Below the pieces are notes generated by a model. That model had not been told where the DNA came from, did not search any database, and worked only from the letters and a program-made list of their open reading frames with translations. This document shows positions 1-11,049 of a stretch of DNA of 64,000 nucleotides, one piece after another (within the stretch, counting starts at the first letter, position 1; the number at the start of each line of letters is the position of its first letter). The position numbers and the translations under genes were made by a program. Source of the DNA: Heloderma charlesbogerti (lineage: Eukaryota > Chordata > Lepidosauria > Squamata > Helodermatidae); NCBI GenBank assembly GCA_026122225.1, contig JANEZZ010003063.1, positions 186,001 to 250,000 on the forward strand, given 5' to 3'.

Positions 1-331
1 CAGCATGCAGAGAAGGCCGATGAGAGCAAGGTCTCTCCCAGCCAGCATATGCAGGAGGCGGCAAATATACCTTCTCCTACCCAGAAAGTAGAAGAACTTC
101 CGATTTCCCCTACCCAGCATGCCAAGAAATCAGAAGAGAGCAAGGTCTCTCCCAGCCAGCCCAGAGCAGAGCGAGAAGAGGCTAAGCCACCGTCCTCCCC
201 CAGCCAAGCCGCGGAGCACCTTCCTGGGCTGGAGGAGCTTGAGAAGAACAAGAAGCCTCCCGGGGAGCCACCTGAGGAGTCCAAGCAGCTGCCGCCGGCT
301 AAACCTGTGGAACATCTCCCAGAGCTCGCAG
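1..331 (+). CDS. MAP4: MAP4 projection-domain exon (5' part outside window)
   Basis: This is coding sequence open from base 1 in frame 1 (Q-H-A-E-K...), ending at a donor, gcag|gtgagg, after the first base of a codon (phase 1). It encodes about 110 residues rich in P, S, E and K, with no globular domain or membrane segment. It contains a 38-residue tandem repeat: QHAEKADESKVSPSQ at nt 1-45 recurs as QHAKKSEESKVSPSQ at nt 115-159. MAP4 proteins carry degenerate repeats in this acidic projection arm, which projects away from the microtubule. I assign it to MAP4 because it is co-oriented and phase-compatible with the unmistakable MAP4 exons downstream. Sequence similarity to mammalian MAP4 is low here, so the assignment of this exon alone rests on context. 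The reading frame continues open past the donor to a stop near 427, so intron retention would truncate the protein. Confidence 0.82.
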
Positions 332-730
332 GTGAGGAAACCCCTGGCAGAATGGGTTCGGTTTCTGTGGGAAGCCCCTTTCCTCCTTCCTCCAGCAGTA
401 AAGGAAGTCACACCCTCCCTGCATCGTGAGTTTTGAGCCTGTTTCTCTCGTGTGGTGACCGTGGGAAGCCTACCTGTTGAGCCAGGGGATCGGAGAATTT
501 GAAAGAAATGCCCCGCCCTCAAGAAAAGGAACCCCCTATCTATATTTAAGAATATTGATAGTCAGAACAGTTGGAAAAGACAGTACAGGCCTGTTTGTTT
601 TATTGGGCCGTACCAGCAGTTTACGTAGCCCAGCACAGGATCTTGTGAGACTCGGCTGTCTTGGTGAGGCTGGCCGGTAGATCCTTCCTTGATATGACTG
701 CTGTCTGGGACAGTGCCTGCACCTAGGAAT

Positions 731-1146
731 GCCTTCCCCAAGCTGGTGCCCTCCAGATGGGTTGGACTACAACTCCCATCATTCCCAGCCAGCATGGCCA
801 ACCCATCAGCACAGCCTCCCCAGAGTGTGGCGCCTACATTTGTCCTTTTTTCAGCGCCAGGTGAAAGCCTTTTCATTTTCCCAGGCTTTTTAGCTCTTCA
901 GTTTAAAAAACTCTTTTAGTGCATTTTTAGGTCTTTGCGCTGCTGCTGGCTTTTTATCTTGGTTCATGCTGGTTTATTCTGTGTTACACTTAAGGCTTTT
1001 ATTCTGGGTTTTACTATGTTATTGTCTTCTATGGTTTTAAGTTTTGTTTTGTGAACCGCCCAGAGAGCTTTAGTTGATGAGTGGTCTAGAAATGTATTTA
1101 ACTAATTTATAAGCAATCTGGAGGGCACCAGGTTAGAGAGGCTGAT
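731..1146. repeat. Palindromic hAT-like short element, split by L2 fragment
   Basis: The left arm (731-810: gccttcccca, ctccagatg, ggactacaactcccatcat) and the right arm (1113-1146: ctggagggcaccaggtt) are inverted complements of one short element. They are separated by about 300 bp of L2 3' sequence, so the L2 inserted into an older copy. This is the most frequent repeat family in the window. Confidence 0.75.
815..1112 (+). mobile_element. L2 LINE 3' fragment
   Basis: It aligns by eye with the 3' end of the L2 at 17478-21003: gcctacatt, caccaggtgaa-like, ttttcccaggc, then gtgaaccgcccagagagctt and a tagaaatg...aac tail. It is the 5'-truncated, non-coding 3' end only. Confidence 0.75.
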
Positions 1147-1229
1147 CTAGAGATTGTCAGCCATGGGGACACGCTGGGGAAGACCTCCTGTCTTCTGCTG
1201 TGATCTCGTGATGCTTTTGTTTCCTGCAG

Positions 1230-1400
1230 AGCCAAAGGAAACCGTACCGCCAGGAGAGTCCAAAGCTGACTCGAAAGAGCATCTGGCAGAAAAACCCATT
1301 TTTGCTCTTGCTGAGGTGTCCAAGCCAAAGGAAGTGCCCGAGTCGCGCCCTGAGCAGCCTGTGGAGCTGCCCCAGGAAGAAGCTTCTCTGGAACCTGCAG
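1230..1400 (+). CDS. MAP4: MAP4 projection-domain exon, 171 bp
   Basis: The acceptor is tttcctgcag|AG and the donor is cctgcag|gtaagc. The frame from the previous exon joins as G|AG (Glu), giving EPKETVPPGESKAD through PVELPQEEASLEPA. Both ends are phase 1 and the length (171) is a multiple of 3, so skipping the exon would keep the frame. The product is proline-, glutamate- and lysine-rich, with degenerate 'E.SKP KE.PE' units like those of the preceding exon. No catalytic or globular motif is visible. The assignment is by splice phase, composition and position. Confidence 0.82.
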
Positions 1401-2427
1401 GTAAGCAGCAGTAGAGGAGGAGCTGAGCTCCATCCATCCATCGCATCCACTTGCCATCCATCTCCACCTTGCTGCTCCCCCCTCTCCCTTTCCTGCCAGA
1501 GGGGCACACCTCCATCTTCTGCTGGGGGGTGGCAGAAGACACTGCCTTCAGCTTATTTCTAGTCACTCCCCCTTTTCCACTCCAAAACTGGGCATCTCTC
1601 ATCAGGTGGCTGACATTAACACTGGTAGCTAGGTTAAACGATGGCCGGGTTGCCCAGGAGCCTTTCCCTTCTGGTATCTTGGAGTGTTTTTTCACCCTGG
1701 TTCTGGGAACCATTGGCTTAATTCCTGATATTGGCAGCTAAGACAACCATTTATAGCAGATCTCTTAACTATACTGGTCTGCATTTGGTGGGAGAGTATT
1801 TTTGGCATGTTCTCCATCTTCCCCTTAAATGTACAACACTCCCATTACCAAACTGGGGGATGAGTTGGGACCTAGCTGTGCGAAGATGGTCTCGCAGTCT
1901 CTCCCATGAACGAGAAATGTATTATGTCCACCTATAGCAAATTACTTTGCCCCCCTGCCTTCCATCACTGTGTCCGCCTACCTGGCTTCTCCATCTAGTT
2001 GTGCCCATGCTCTGTCGTGTCTTAACTTGCCAACGTACTCATTTCCTGCAGGGGAAGTTTTCTATTTGTAGAACTCTTGCCTTTCCACCCAGCCTTTCTT
2101 TTCCCTAAGAGAAGTGACAAAGTGGGCCCTGAAATCCATTTGAGAAAAGCTTTAAGGGTGCTTTAGGCCCAAGAGCGGTTGCTTAAATATCATTTGATGT
2201 AGAAACTATGACTCTTCAGGAGGCTTTGTTCATGATGTGTAATATGTTGGTCAATGGCAGGAAGAAATGAAATACAAAATACAATGGGTTAGTGTCCACC
2301 CCACCCCCAAAACTGCACCGTTAAGGTGGGAGCTGGTGCTAGAGTGGAGTGAGACATTCGAAGGCTCCCTAAAGTTGCTCTTGGTGAGTAATTGCTCTAG
2401 TACTTGAGCAAACTTCCTGTATTCCAG
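1401..2427 (+). other. MAP4: MAP4 intron (1,027 bp), no recognised repeat
   Basis: It runs from gtaagc to attccag. Apart from a short ccatc-rich stretch near 1432-1470 I see no repeat, RNA gene or open frame of interest. Confidence 0.75.
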
Positions 2428-5400
2428 GTGTACCTCCTGCCCAAGTAAGACAAGCTAATAAATCCAGTGACCACCGCAGGTCTGGCAGAGCCAGACCTGC
2501 CCGAGTGACTGTGGCAGATGCTTCGGAGGAGTTTCCGGTGGACTTCCCAGCCCAGAAGAGCCACGACCACGGAGGAGGCCCCTTTTCTGTGGCAGAATGT
2601 GGCTATGTTGCTGGGACGTCCCCACGGAGCAAGGCTTCTCACAGGAAAGCAGCTTGCCAGCCATTTGAATGTGCAGAGGCTCCCAGAGATGTTTTGCGAG
2701 AGGGCTGGGATCTGGAAGCTTCGGCAGCATTGAAAAAAAAGAAGAAGAAACCGAAGCAAAAGAGGAGCCAGCAGCCGAGGGCCATGGAGGCTTGGGAGGA
2801 CAGCTCTGAAAGGCTGAGAACTCCTCTGTGTTCTGCTGAACCCCAAAAGCCTGAGATCCCCTTTTCTGAGTCCTGTGAGAGCACTCAAGAAGTCTTGAGC
2901 GTGTCCAGAGAAGTCCTTGGGAAGGACACTTCTCAGCTCGGAAGAGAGTGGCATCTCCCAGACACTCCGAGCCTTCCCCCAGATACTGCAAAAGGAGAGC
3001 TGCCCCTGCAGACAGAAGGCCCTTCTAAACTGGCATTGGATGCAAGAGCAGGAGACGTCAGCAGAGTGAAAGCAATGATTAGTGACAGCTTAACGCTGCT
3101 GTCTAAAGGCCAAAGGGGGGAACCTCCTGAAGAGCAGCCGAGGCACCATGCCAAGCAGAATCAGCAAGGCAGCCCCACCTCGCCACCAGCACAGACCAGT
3201 CCTGTGGAAGCGAGTCCTTCTGGGGAAAGTAAGACATCGCAGAGCCGGCCTCCCAAGAACTTGGGCCCTACTGGGCCCACTTCGGAGACCAGACCGGAGG
3301 CGAGTGAGGTCATGCCTGCAGTTGCAGGTGAGGCAATGGCCCCAGGGGGTCTAGGTCCCAGGAGGGAGGTGTTGGGAGAGAAGCCAAAGGAACACAAGAG
3401 GGGTGGCAAGTGCGAAAGGCTTGGCGAGGGAGCTGCCGAACCTCCAGCTGAAGCTCAGACTGTTGAGGCAATGAAAGACAGGAGCTGCCCTGATAAAAGC
3501 AAGGAGAGAAGCCATGCTGCCTCAGAGCCTCTGCCACAGGCAAGTCCCTTTGGAGAGCTTTCGTTGGGTGATGCAAAGAGTGAAAAGCTGGATGTCGGTT
3601 CGGCAGACATTCCCTTTGTCTTGGAAACTGAGTCAAATCCAGTATGTCCCCTTGCTCTTGCTGAGACAGCTGGCAGTGCTAAAGGGCTTTTCGCTGGTAC
3701 GGACAAGGGAGTCAGCTCCAGTCCTTCCGAACAGCCAGCTGGGACCATTCCCAGGCTGGGGAGTGACCAGCCTAAAAAGAGAGGCAGCAATGGAAAAAGC
3801 AAGAGAGCTAAAAATTACTCAGCACAGCAGCGGCTGTTCCTTTTGGAGGACGAGGCCAGCTCGAGCAAGGCTCCAGGCATGGAGGAAGCTGAGGCACCTA
3901 CTGACACCAGTTTGGCACCGAAAAGCACCGAGCCGGGCTTCTCCAGCATGGGGGAGAGTAAAACTGTTCTTAGCTCTGCAGGGGTGGGAGAGAAACCAAG
4001 GAAAAGGAATAGTGATGGGAAGAGCAGAAAAACTGCGGAGAGAATCTCCTTTGGGCCACCATTTCTCCTGGAGGTGGAGAACAGCACCGTCCACCTTCCC
4101 ACTGAAGTAGGTGGGCCTGACCAAACTGAAGCAATACCTGAGGACAGTCGGGCTGATGTCGTAGCTGCAAGCCAACAGTTAGAAGCGGCTACAGATACAG
4201 CAAAGCCACACCCTCTTGATACGACATCCTTGATGGAAAAAGCCAAAGGGGCTCCAAGCAGAAAAGGCGAGTGGGTAGACTTCCCTTCCTCGGCATACCC
4301 CTTTCTCTTGGAAACACCAGGCAAGCAGATGGAGTGTCCTGCTGTTCTTGAGACAGCTGCCCAAACAAAGGGAAGTGGTCAAGGCAAGGGCCCCAGCGTC
4401 ACCATTTTAGAGGGCCCCACTGTAGCAGACTCCACCTCAGTGTTGCTGACGAGCAAGCCCAAAAAGAGGACCAGTGATGGGAGAAGCAAAAAGTCTGGGA
4501 AAAGTCCTTCAGAACAGCCATTCTTCCTGGAGACCATGTCTGATATGAACAAGGCTTCCAAGAAGGCTGATGCAGCCAAAGAAGCAGGCACTGCGGACAA
4601 AGGCCAAGTGCCTGGTGGTGCCCCACTGCCGGAACAGTCAGACAGCAGTCAAGCCCAGCTTCCTGCTGCAAAACCAATGAGAAAAATTGAAGGAAAGAAG
4701 GGGGATGACATCAGCACAGCTACAAAAGACAGTTACTTTGAGCAGCCACCTACGTCTGATCAGAAAACTAGCACTTCCAAGCCAGAGCTGTTCGCTCAAA
4801 CCCAAGAGACACCTCACACTGATCAAGGTCAGGAAGCCAGTCAAGAACACTGTATGGCAGATAGCACAGATCCGCTGAAATCACCCACTCCCCTCCCTGA
4901 GCTGGCGGCAGAAGAACTCAGGAAACTGGGTCCCGAAGGGCAAAGGCCCGAGGTCCATACCATTATGGAGGCAAAGCCAGAACCTGCAAGACCAGCTGCT
5001 TTACAGAATGAGGTGGCTAAAACAGAGAAATCTCCATCATCCCCCAGGGAAGGGGAGGTGAGAGGCTTAGACCATCTCTTGGAGGATGCAAAAGCTGCTG
5101 ACCTGGTTCCTGTTGTGTCGCTTGTTCATGAAGCATCTAGAGGAACAGAAGAGGGAAAGAATAGAAAGGACTGGTCTAGTTTGGAAGGCCCTTTCCTTTT
5201 GCAGACCAAGGCAGAAGCAGATATGGTTCTGGATGCTGAAAGAGAGGCTAAACCCAAAGAGCACGCTTCTCCTAGAAGGAGCAAGCAGGAAAAAGGTGGT
5301 GGTTCAGATCTTGCAAATAGGCAGGATCCCTTTGCCAAGCTTTCAAAGAGGGGTAGTGACAGGAAAAGCAAAAAGACTGCAAGTGTCCCCGAGCCGCCCA

Positions 5401-6675
5401 CTGTTCCGCAAGCAAAGGCAGATGCAAGCAAAGGGCAGTATCCCAAGTTGGCTGGGTTTGAATGTGGTATGGAAGGAATGGAGTTTGTGGATGAAAACAG
5501 AAATATTAAAAGCCTGCCCCCAGGACATCAGATGCACTGGGAAGAGAACACCGTGACCTTGTTTGGCCCCTTTACACCATCTGGTTCTGGTGCTCATGAT
5601 GCAGCCACTTCAAAAGGTCAAGGGCTTGGGTGCCCCTTTCTAGAATACCCCGAGAAGTTTATTGGTGAGCTCAGCAAGGAGCAGCCTTTTCTCCCCCAAA
5701 TACTGCAAGTTGCCAGTAAAGGTGAGCGGAAGGATCAGCATGACTTGCAGGAGAATTTGGCAAAACTAGAAGAGAGAGAGGCCACGATAGAGGCTTCTCT
5801 TTTGATGAAAGCGGGTGATGAAACTCGAGAAAAGAGGAAGAAAAGTAAAAGGCCCCTGTCAGAGCACCATGTCAAACAGAACGACAGAGCAGGAAAGGAT
5901 CAGGTGCTCAGCTCCACTCTAGCAGAAGATGGAAGAACAAACCTTGTGGACAAAGCGCAAGACTCTGGACTTGGTTCGTTGGAATTGCGAGTGGAGGAGG
6001 AGTCAAAGATGGCTGCTGTGCTGGTTGCTGGAAGAGAAGGAAGTGGTTCTGTTGGAAGAGAAGCTGGCATCCCTCCTGTGGAATTACCAGCCCTTTGGAA
6101 CAAAAAGGGAGACGCTGCAGCACTCCAGGCTCTGACAATGGTGCTTGTTGGTGGTGGTGCTGCCGAGCCCATGGTGTTAGTGAAAAGCAACAAAGGAGCT
6201 GAAGAGAGGACTTCAGGATGTCTAGATGGTTTAGGAAGTAAGGCAGGGGCAGATAAGGTCCTGGAGGATGTCCCCGTGGAGGAAGCAGGTTCTGCTAATA
6301 AACCTAAAGCCCTTTCTGAGCATCTGGAGACAGATGATGTGAACAAGCTGAAGATCAGCCCACCAGTGCAGGCAGCCAGGGAGGAGGAGGCAGGGCTGCC
6401 AAGGGAGGCAGCTGAACTGCTGGATGCCCAGAGTCTTGGGTCTGCAGCTGATGAAAGTGCCGCCTTGATTCAGCAGGCTGATCGTGGAGACCAAGTGGCA
6501 AGAGAGACCAAGAAAGAGGGGAGAGCCAAAGCTCCTCAGCAAATAAAAGGCTACATGAGACCCACAAAGTCAAGAGGGCTTCCTCCTCCTTCGCTGAGGG
6601 CCGCTGCTGTTCAAGAGCAAGGCAGGAGAAGGCCAGCGAAGACTGACGGCCTGGACCTGCAAAGGCAAGAGAAAG
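2428..6675 (+). CDS. MAP4: MAP4 giant projection-domain exon (about 1,416 codons)
   Basis: This is a single 4,248-nt open exon. The acceptor is ttcctgtattccag|GT, joining as G|GT (Gly), and the donor is gagaaag|gtgtgt at 6675, phase 1. Without splicing, the frame would stop at 6750. It encodes a long, low-complexity, charged chain (K, E, S, P, A) with no predicted fold. Visible landmarks are a KKKKKKPKQKR basic cluster (nt 2733-2765, possible nuclear-localisation-like or microtubule-affine patch) and a degenerate repeat of about 75 codons. That repeat has a basic KKR.SDGKSKK part and a PFLLE-like part, with the F (or its equivalent) at nt 3615, 3837, 4062, 4302, 4521, 4737, 5193 and 5637. From memory, mammalian MAP4 has a muscle-specific long isoform with an extra exon of about 3 kb in this part of the gene; this exon is a plausible counterpart. 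It is phase 1 at both ends, so it can be included or skipped in frame. The donor is weak (gtgtgt), consistent with regulated use; an alternative phase-1 donor may exist at 6717. Confidence 0.85.
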
Positions 6676-7098
6676 GTGTGTGTTTGCAACTGTGGCCTAT
6701 CCTACTACAGCTTGTGTGTGAGAATTTGCTCCTTGTCGGCGCATTGGCATGAGCACCTAACTGTTAATTCTGCGACCGACGCACAACTGTACCTGGCATG
6801 ACTGTGTCTTGGCTGTCTTTTAAGAGCCTGTTTGATGATTCTGCTTGCCTGTTTCACAGTGCTAATGGCCAAATTTGGAAGAACTGACTTTGTAAACCAA
6901 GCTCCAAATCGTATGTTTATGTGCTTATCCTTGCTTACGTATTTTGTACTCCTACTCACTAATGTTAAAAACTGTTCATCTTCTGGCAAAATAACTTTGT
7001 GATGCCACATTGCTTGGAAGACTTCCCATTACCTGAGGTTCAGGTCTTGGTGCATTCAAGTCGTAAACCACCCCCACACACGCACAGATGCACAGTGT

Positions 7099-7176
7099 TA
7101 TAGAATCCTAGAATCCTAGAATAGTAGGGTTGGAAGGGACCTACAAGGCCATCGAATCCAACTCCCTGCTCAGTGT
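7099..7176 (-). mobile_element. CR1 LINE 3'-end fragment
   Basis: The antisense CR1 tail is marked by repeated tagaatcc units followed by agtagggttggaagggacc and catcgaatccaactccctgctc. It is heavily 5'-truncated, as most CR1 copies are. Confidence 0.85.
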
Positions 7177-9930
7177 TCAGTGTTCATAGATTGAAGCCTG
7201 TAATTGTAGATTGTAAATGATTCCAAATACTGTCCTATACCATACCTTTTTGAAAATCAGTCTGTGTAATAACTTTGGTGGTCATGAGCATCCCTAGCGC
7301 TGGCATGAAGATGCTCATATGATTGTTGACTTGCGTGGTAAGCTCAGTTCAAACCATGTGGAATGCAAACACGTGGAAGTTTCTGAGCCCCCTCACAGGA
7401 GTAGGGGTGGCGTCCAATCCACGAATCGGCCTTGAGTGGTACTCTGAAAATAAAGCAGTGGAACTTGTGGTGAGGAAATGTTCTGCCTCCAAGGAGGCCT
7501 ACAACAAGGGAAGTGAATCCCTGCATGTGCTTTAGGGGTATCCACTCTGCCTCACTCACACCACTGTTCGATATCAGCAGGCAGAGACAGGAGTCCAATT
7601 TAAATGACATTTCCCATTAATACTTCTTCATATATGTCCTAAGCATTGGTACGAATCTGATCATGTTTAAGTAGAATATTATTTCTATAATACTATATAA
7701 GAGGGAATAATTTGTATAATTTTTTGAGGTAACTTGATCTTTACAAACATGTTAAATTAGTTTTAGAACATGTTACAGGAGATACTGCTTAATGGATAGC
7801 TTTGCTGGTTACATGAATTATTTAGATTGTTGAATATTATCCAAGTTATTTTTTAAAAGAGAAACTTCAAATTTACAATTTTGTAAAAATGGAATTTATT
7901 TCATCAGTTTTTATCCACCTTGTAAAGGAATCTCTAACCTGCATCAGTGTTTTTCTTAAAGCAAGTTTCATTGGGCGGCACATACCAGATGTTTGGGAAG
8001 CTGAGAGACTGCAGCAGACTGAGTCTAGAAATGCTGAGAGATTCTGATCAGCTTCAAGATTGCTTTCTTTATCTGCACCCCACCCCACTTCTTTCCTGGA
8101 GTTTCTTCTTCTTCTCTCTAGAAACCCCACAGTATGTGGGTTATAGAGCTGTAATGGACCAGACTATGGGGTTGTTTCAAGAAGGCAAGATGAAAATACA
8201 AAGAGGGTCTAAAGAATCCTCCATGCTGATCTGTTGCAATGGAGTTTAGGGCTATGCTGGTCAGTCAGGGAGAGAAGCGTTCTAAAGGGGGCTGGTAAAC
8301 AATTCCTTGTTTTGCAACTTAATAAAATTTTCCCCAAGTAATGAGTGACATAAGTATTCCTCTTGAGTCCCACCATTTCACTTACCATCAAAGCGACATT
8401 AAATTTATGAACATATGAAGCTTCCTTCTATAGAGCCAGACCATTGACCCATTTAGTCCCAAACATTTTCTTTGAGATATTGGATAGCTTCAGACCTCCT
8501 TCAAATGTCTGCTCTGTAGTCTTTCCAGTGAATATAGTGCAGCTAAAATGCCTTTCCCTAGCAAATTCTGGTGTCTAGGCAAGATGAGTTGGTGCTATTT
8601 GACAGAATATCACAGCATCAGGTTGCATGGAAGAAAGCGTTCACTCAGTAAAAGCTTGAGCCATGCTGGCCTTAATGTTTTGCTCTGGTTTCTGAGAACT
8701 TTCGTATCTTTCATGAGAGCTGCATAATCCATAAAGCAGTTCTATTTTGGTGGAAGTGCTGTTCTCTGCATGAACTTGTGCCTCTAGAGGTGTGTGTGTG
8801 TGTTTCTTGCATGGAGGCGCAAAATGGAGGATGTTTAAAGGCAGTGCCTTCTTTTAAAGAGCTGAAATTAATTGCTTGAAGTCTCCCCCTTTTTTGTTTT
8901 CCTTGTAAACTGCTGTATTAAAAAGGGACTTGGGCAAACCTAGGAGGCCACTGCAAATCCGGAAAGGCAGCCCTAAATGAATAAACTGTATAGGTAATTG
9001 GACTGCAAATGGCACTGTGCATCCCAAGACTCCTACCTGCTTTGCAGGATCCCCTCTGTGAGAGCCAGCTGGTTCCGTGGGCTGCACTCACTCTGAAGGC
9101 CTGGAATTCATTTTAATGGCAGGAGTAACTCTCCCTCTCCTCTCCTCTCCTTCCCAGGAGAACACGCCCCAGATTGAAAATACGCTGGCAATTTGTTGAG
9201 GAGGCTGGAGTTGGAAGTAGAATGCCGTTGCTGTCAGTTTGGGACTGACAAGAGGGCTAGGCACCGTTGCTAGGCCCGGGCCCTCTGGCATGGCCAGAGG
9301 CACCCTGAAGCGTTGACGACACAGTGTGTGGGCTAAGTGACACAGCATGGAATTTGATAACGCAAAGAAGCAGGGTGGCGGGCAGGGGAGAGAATAGCAG
9401 TTGGGCAGGCTCCCTGGAGTGAGTGTTGTCATAATTGTCCGTCACCACTTAGAAGGGATGATTAATCTCGTCTTAATTCTAGCAGTGAGTGTGAGAAGAT
9501 CAGGCAAGGGGACAGCTTTGGTCCCTGCTGCAGATGCAGATCGTTCTAAGAAGCATCATAGGCAATTTCCAGCTGGACTGGCCTGGCCTGACCAGCTGGC
9601 TTTTCTAGACCATTATCCTGTCTCTGACAGTGGCAAATACCTGATGCTGTGGAGAAGTGTACATGGGGGGTGGGGTGGGGGTAAGGCAGGAGTATTCAGC
9701 CGTAAAGTAAGCATAGCCTTACTCTAGTTGTCGACGAATGACAGGGCAGCATAGTTTCAAACTGTGAGGCCTGTCTCCAGTGGCTTAGTCTGAGAAGCTC
9801 TCTTCCCCCTGCGAACGTAACATGCAGAATTCTTGGGGTAAAAGATGCTCAACTTTGCTATAACCCCTTCCTGTTCCAAAAGCTCTGCTCCAGCAATGGT
9901 GCATGTTTTTAGGACATCCCATGCACAAGA

Positions 9931-10047
9931 GTGCCCTCCAAAGGTGTTAGATGACAACTCCCATCATGCCAGCCAGCATTGGCCATGCTGGCTGGGGGTG
10001 ATGGGAGTTGTAGTCCAGTTCAACCAGAGGGCACCTGGTTGTGGAAG
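9931..10047. repeat. Palindromic hAT-like short element
   Basis: The left arm has gtgccctcca and gacaactcccatcatgc. The right arm has gcatgctgg-like core, gatgggagttgtagtcc and agagggcacctggtt. The two arms are reverse complements, giving a long imperfect hairpin. Confidence 0.8.
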
Positions 10048-10760
10048 GCGATTTTAGAACGGAAGGCTATTTTCGGGGCTCAGCAGATGGCCTTGGCTGA
10101 GCTGCAGCATTGCTAAAGCTAAACAGATATAGGCCAAGTCGGTTTTTTGGGTGGGAAACTAAGACCCATGTAAGAGTATGATACAAACACGTATATGATT
10201 TTTTTTCAGTAGTTCAGGGCAGCTTAAAGTACCCTAGAAAAAAGCATGTGAAAATGCCTGGGCAGCACTTGTTGAACAGAAGAGCCCAGAGGGTAGCTGA
10301 GTGAACTTTCCTGCCGCTCAAAGAATGGGACTTCAGCACCTTGCATAGTGGAGGAGACCAAGCAGAAGCATCTGGCAGAGTGGGCTCTGGCACACAAGTG
10401 CCTCCCATGCCACAGTACACTTATTAGGGCATAATCCAGGAACAGTGAAATACTGAAATGTCAGTGATTTTCAGTGGGAGAGCGTTAAGCACATGCTTAA
10501 ATCGCTCCCGTTGAAGCCAGTGGGATTTCCGATTGCTAAGGCTTGTGCCTGATGTCTTCAAGGTGCCTCAAGACTCGTGTTTTGGGGTACAACAAACTGG
10601 CTCAGTTCCCTCCCATCAAGTTTTATAATGGTTCCCTCCCATCAAAATGTATTGCTTCCAGTGTTGTATATATTTGCTTTTGAATGGTGCTCTGTCACTG
10701 CATATTCAGGATATGGCGGGCTGCTCTGCATTAAAAATGGGGATGCCTACAAATTTATAC

Positions 10761-11049
10761 CAGGGGTGCAGAACCTCAGGCCTGGGGCCAAATCTGACCC
10801 TCGAGTTCTCCCGAAGGCCACGCCCCCAACCATGGATTGTGTGGTGGTGTCCCAGCTTTTTGCAGTTTTTCTTCATTCTGAAAGGTTGAAATGCCTCTCC
10901 TAAGGCTTCATTACCTGCAGTAAGAGCTTTTGGCTGAAATATGCTAGTATTTTTTATTTTTTGGCCCTGCCCACCACTGGAATGTGATCCCTGAGAGCTT
11001 CTCCAAAATGGAATTTGGCCCTTAGGCTGAAAAAGGTTCTGTGCCACTG
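10761..11049. mobile_element. Non-autonomous hAT-like DNA transposon (289 bp)
   Basis: The terminal inverted repeats are CAGGGGTGCAGAACCTC at the left and GAAAAAGGTTCTGTGCCACTG-type sequence at the right. Beyond these, ggccaaat and atttggcc also mirror each other. The flanking 8 bp, atttatac and atttgcgc, agree at 5 of 8 positions, as expected for a decayed hAT target duplication. The interior has no transposase frame. Confidence 0.7.

Larger units (their letters stand above)
332..1229 (+). other. MAP4: MAP4 intron (898 bp)
   Basis: It runs from GT (gtgagg) to AG (ttcctgcag), phase 1. It contains a palindromic hAT-like element split by an L2 3' fragment (731-1146). Bases 332-730 hold nothing I recognise. 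Confidence 0.8.

Noticed and set aside
562..876. Antisense frame of 104 codons overlapping an intron
   Set aside because: It overlaps a transposable element and has no splice or homology support.
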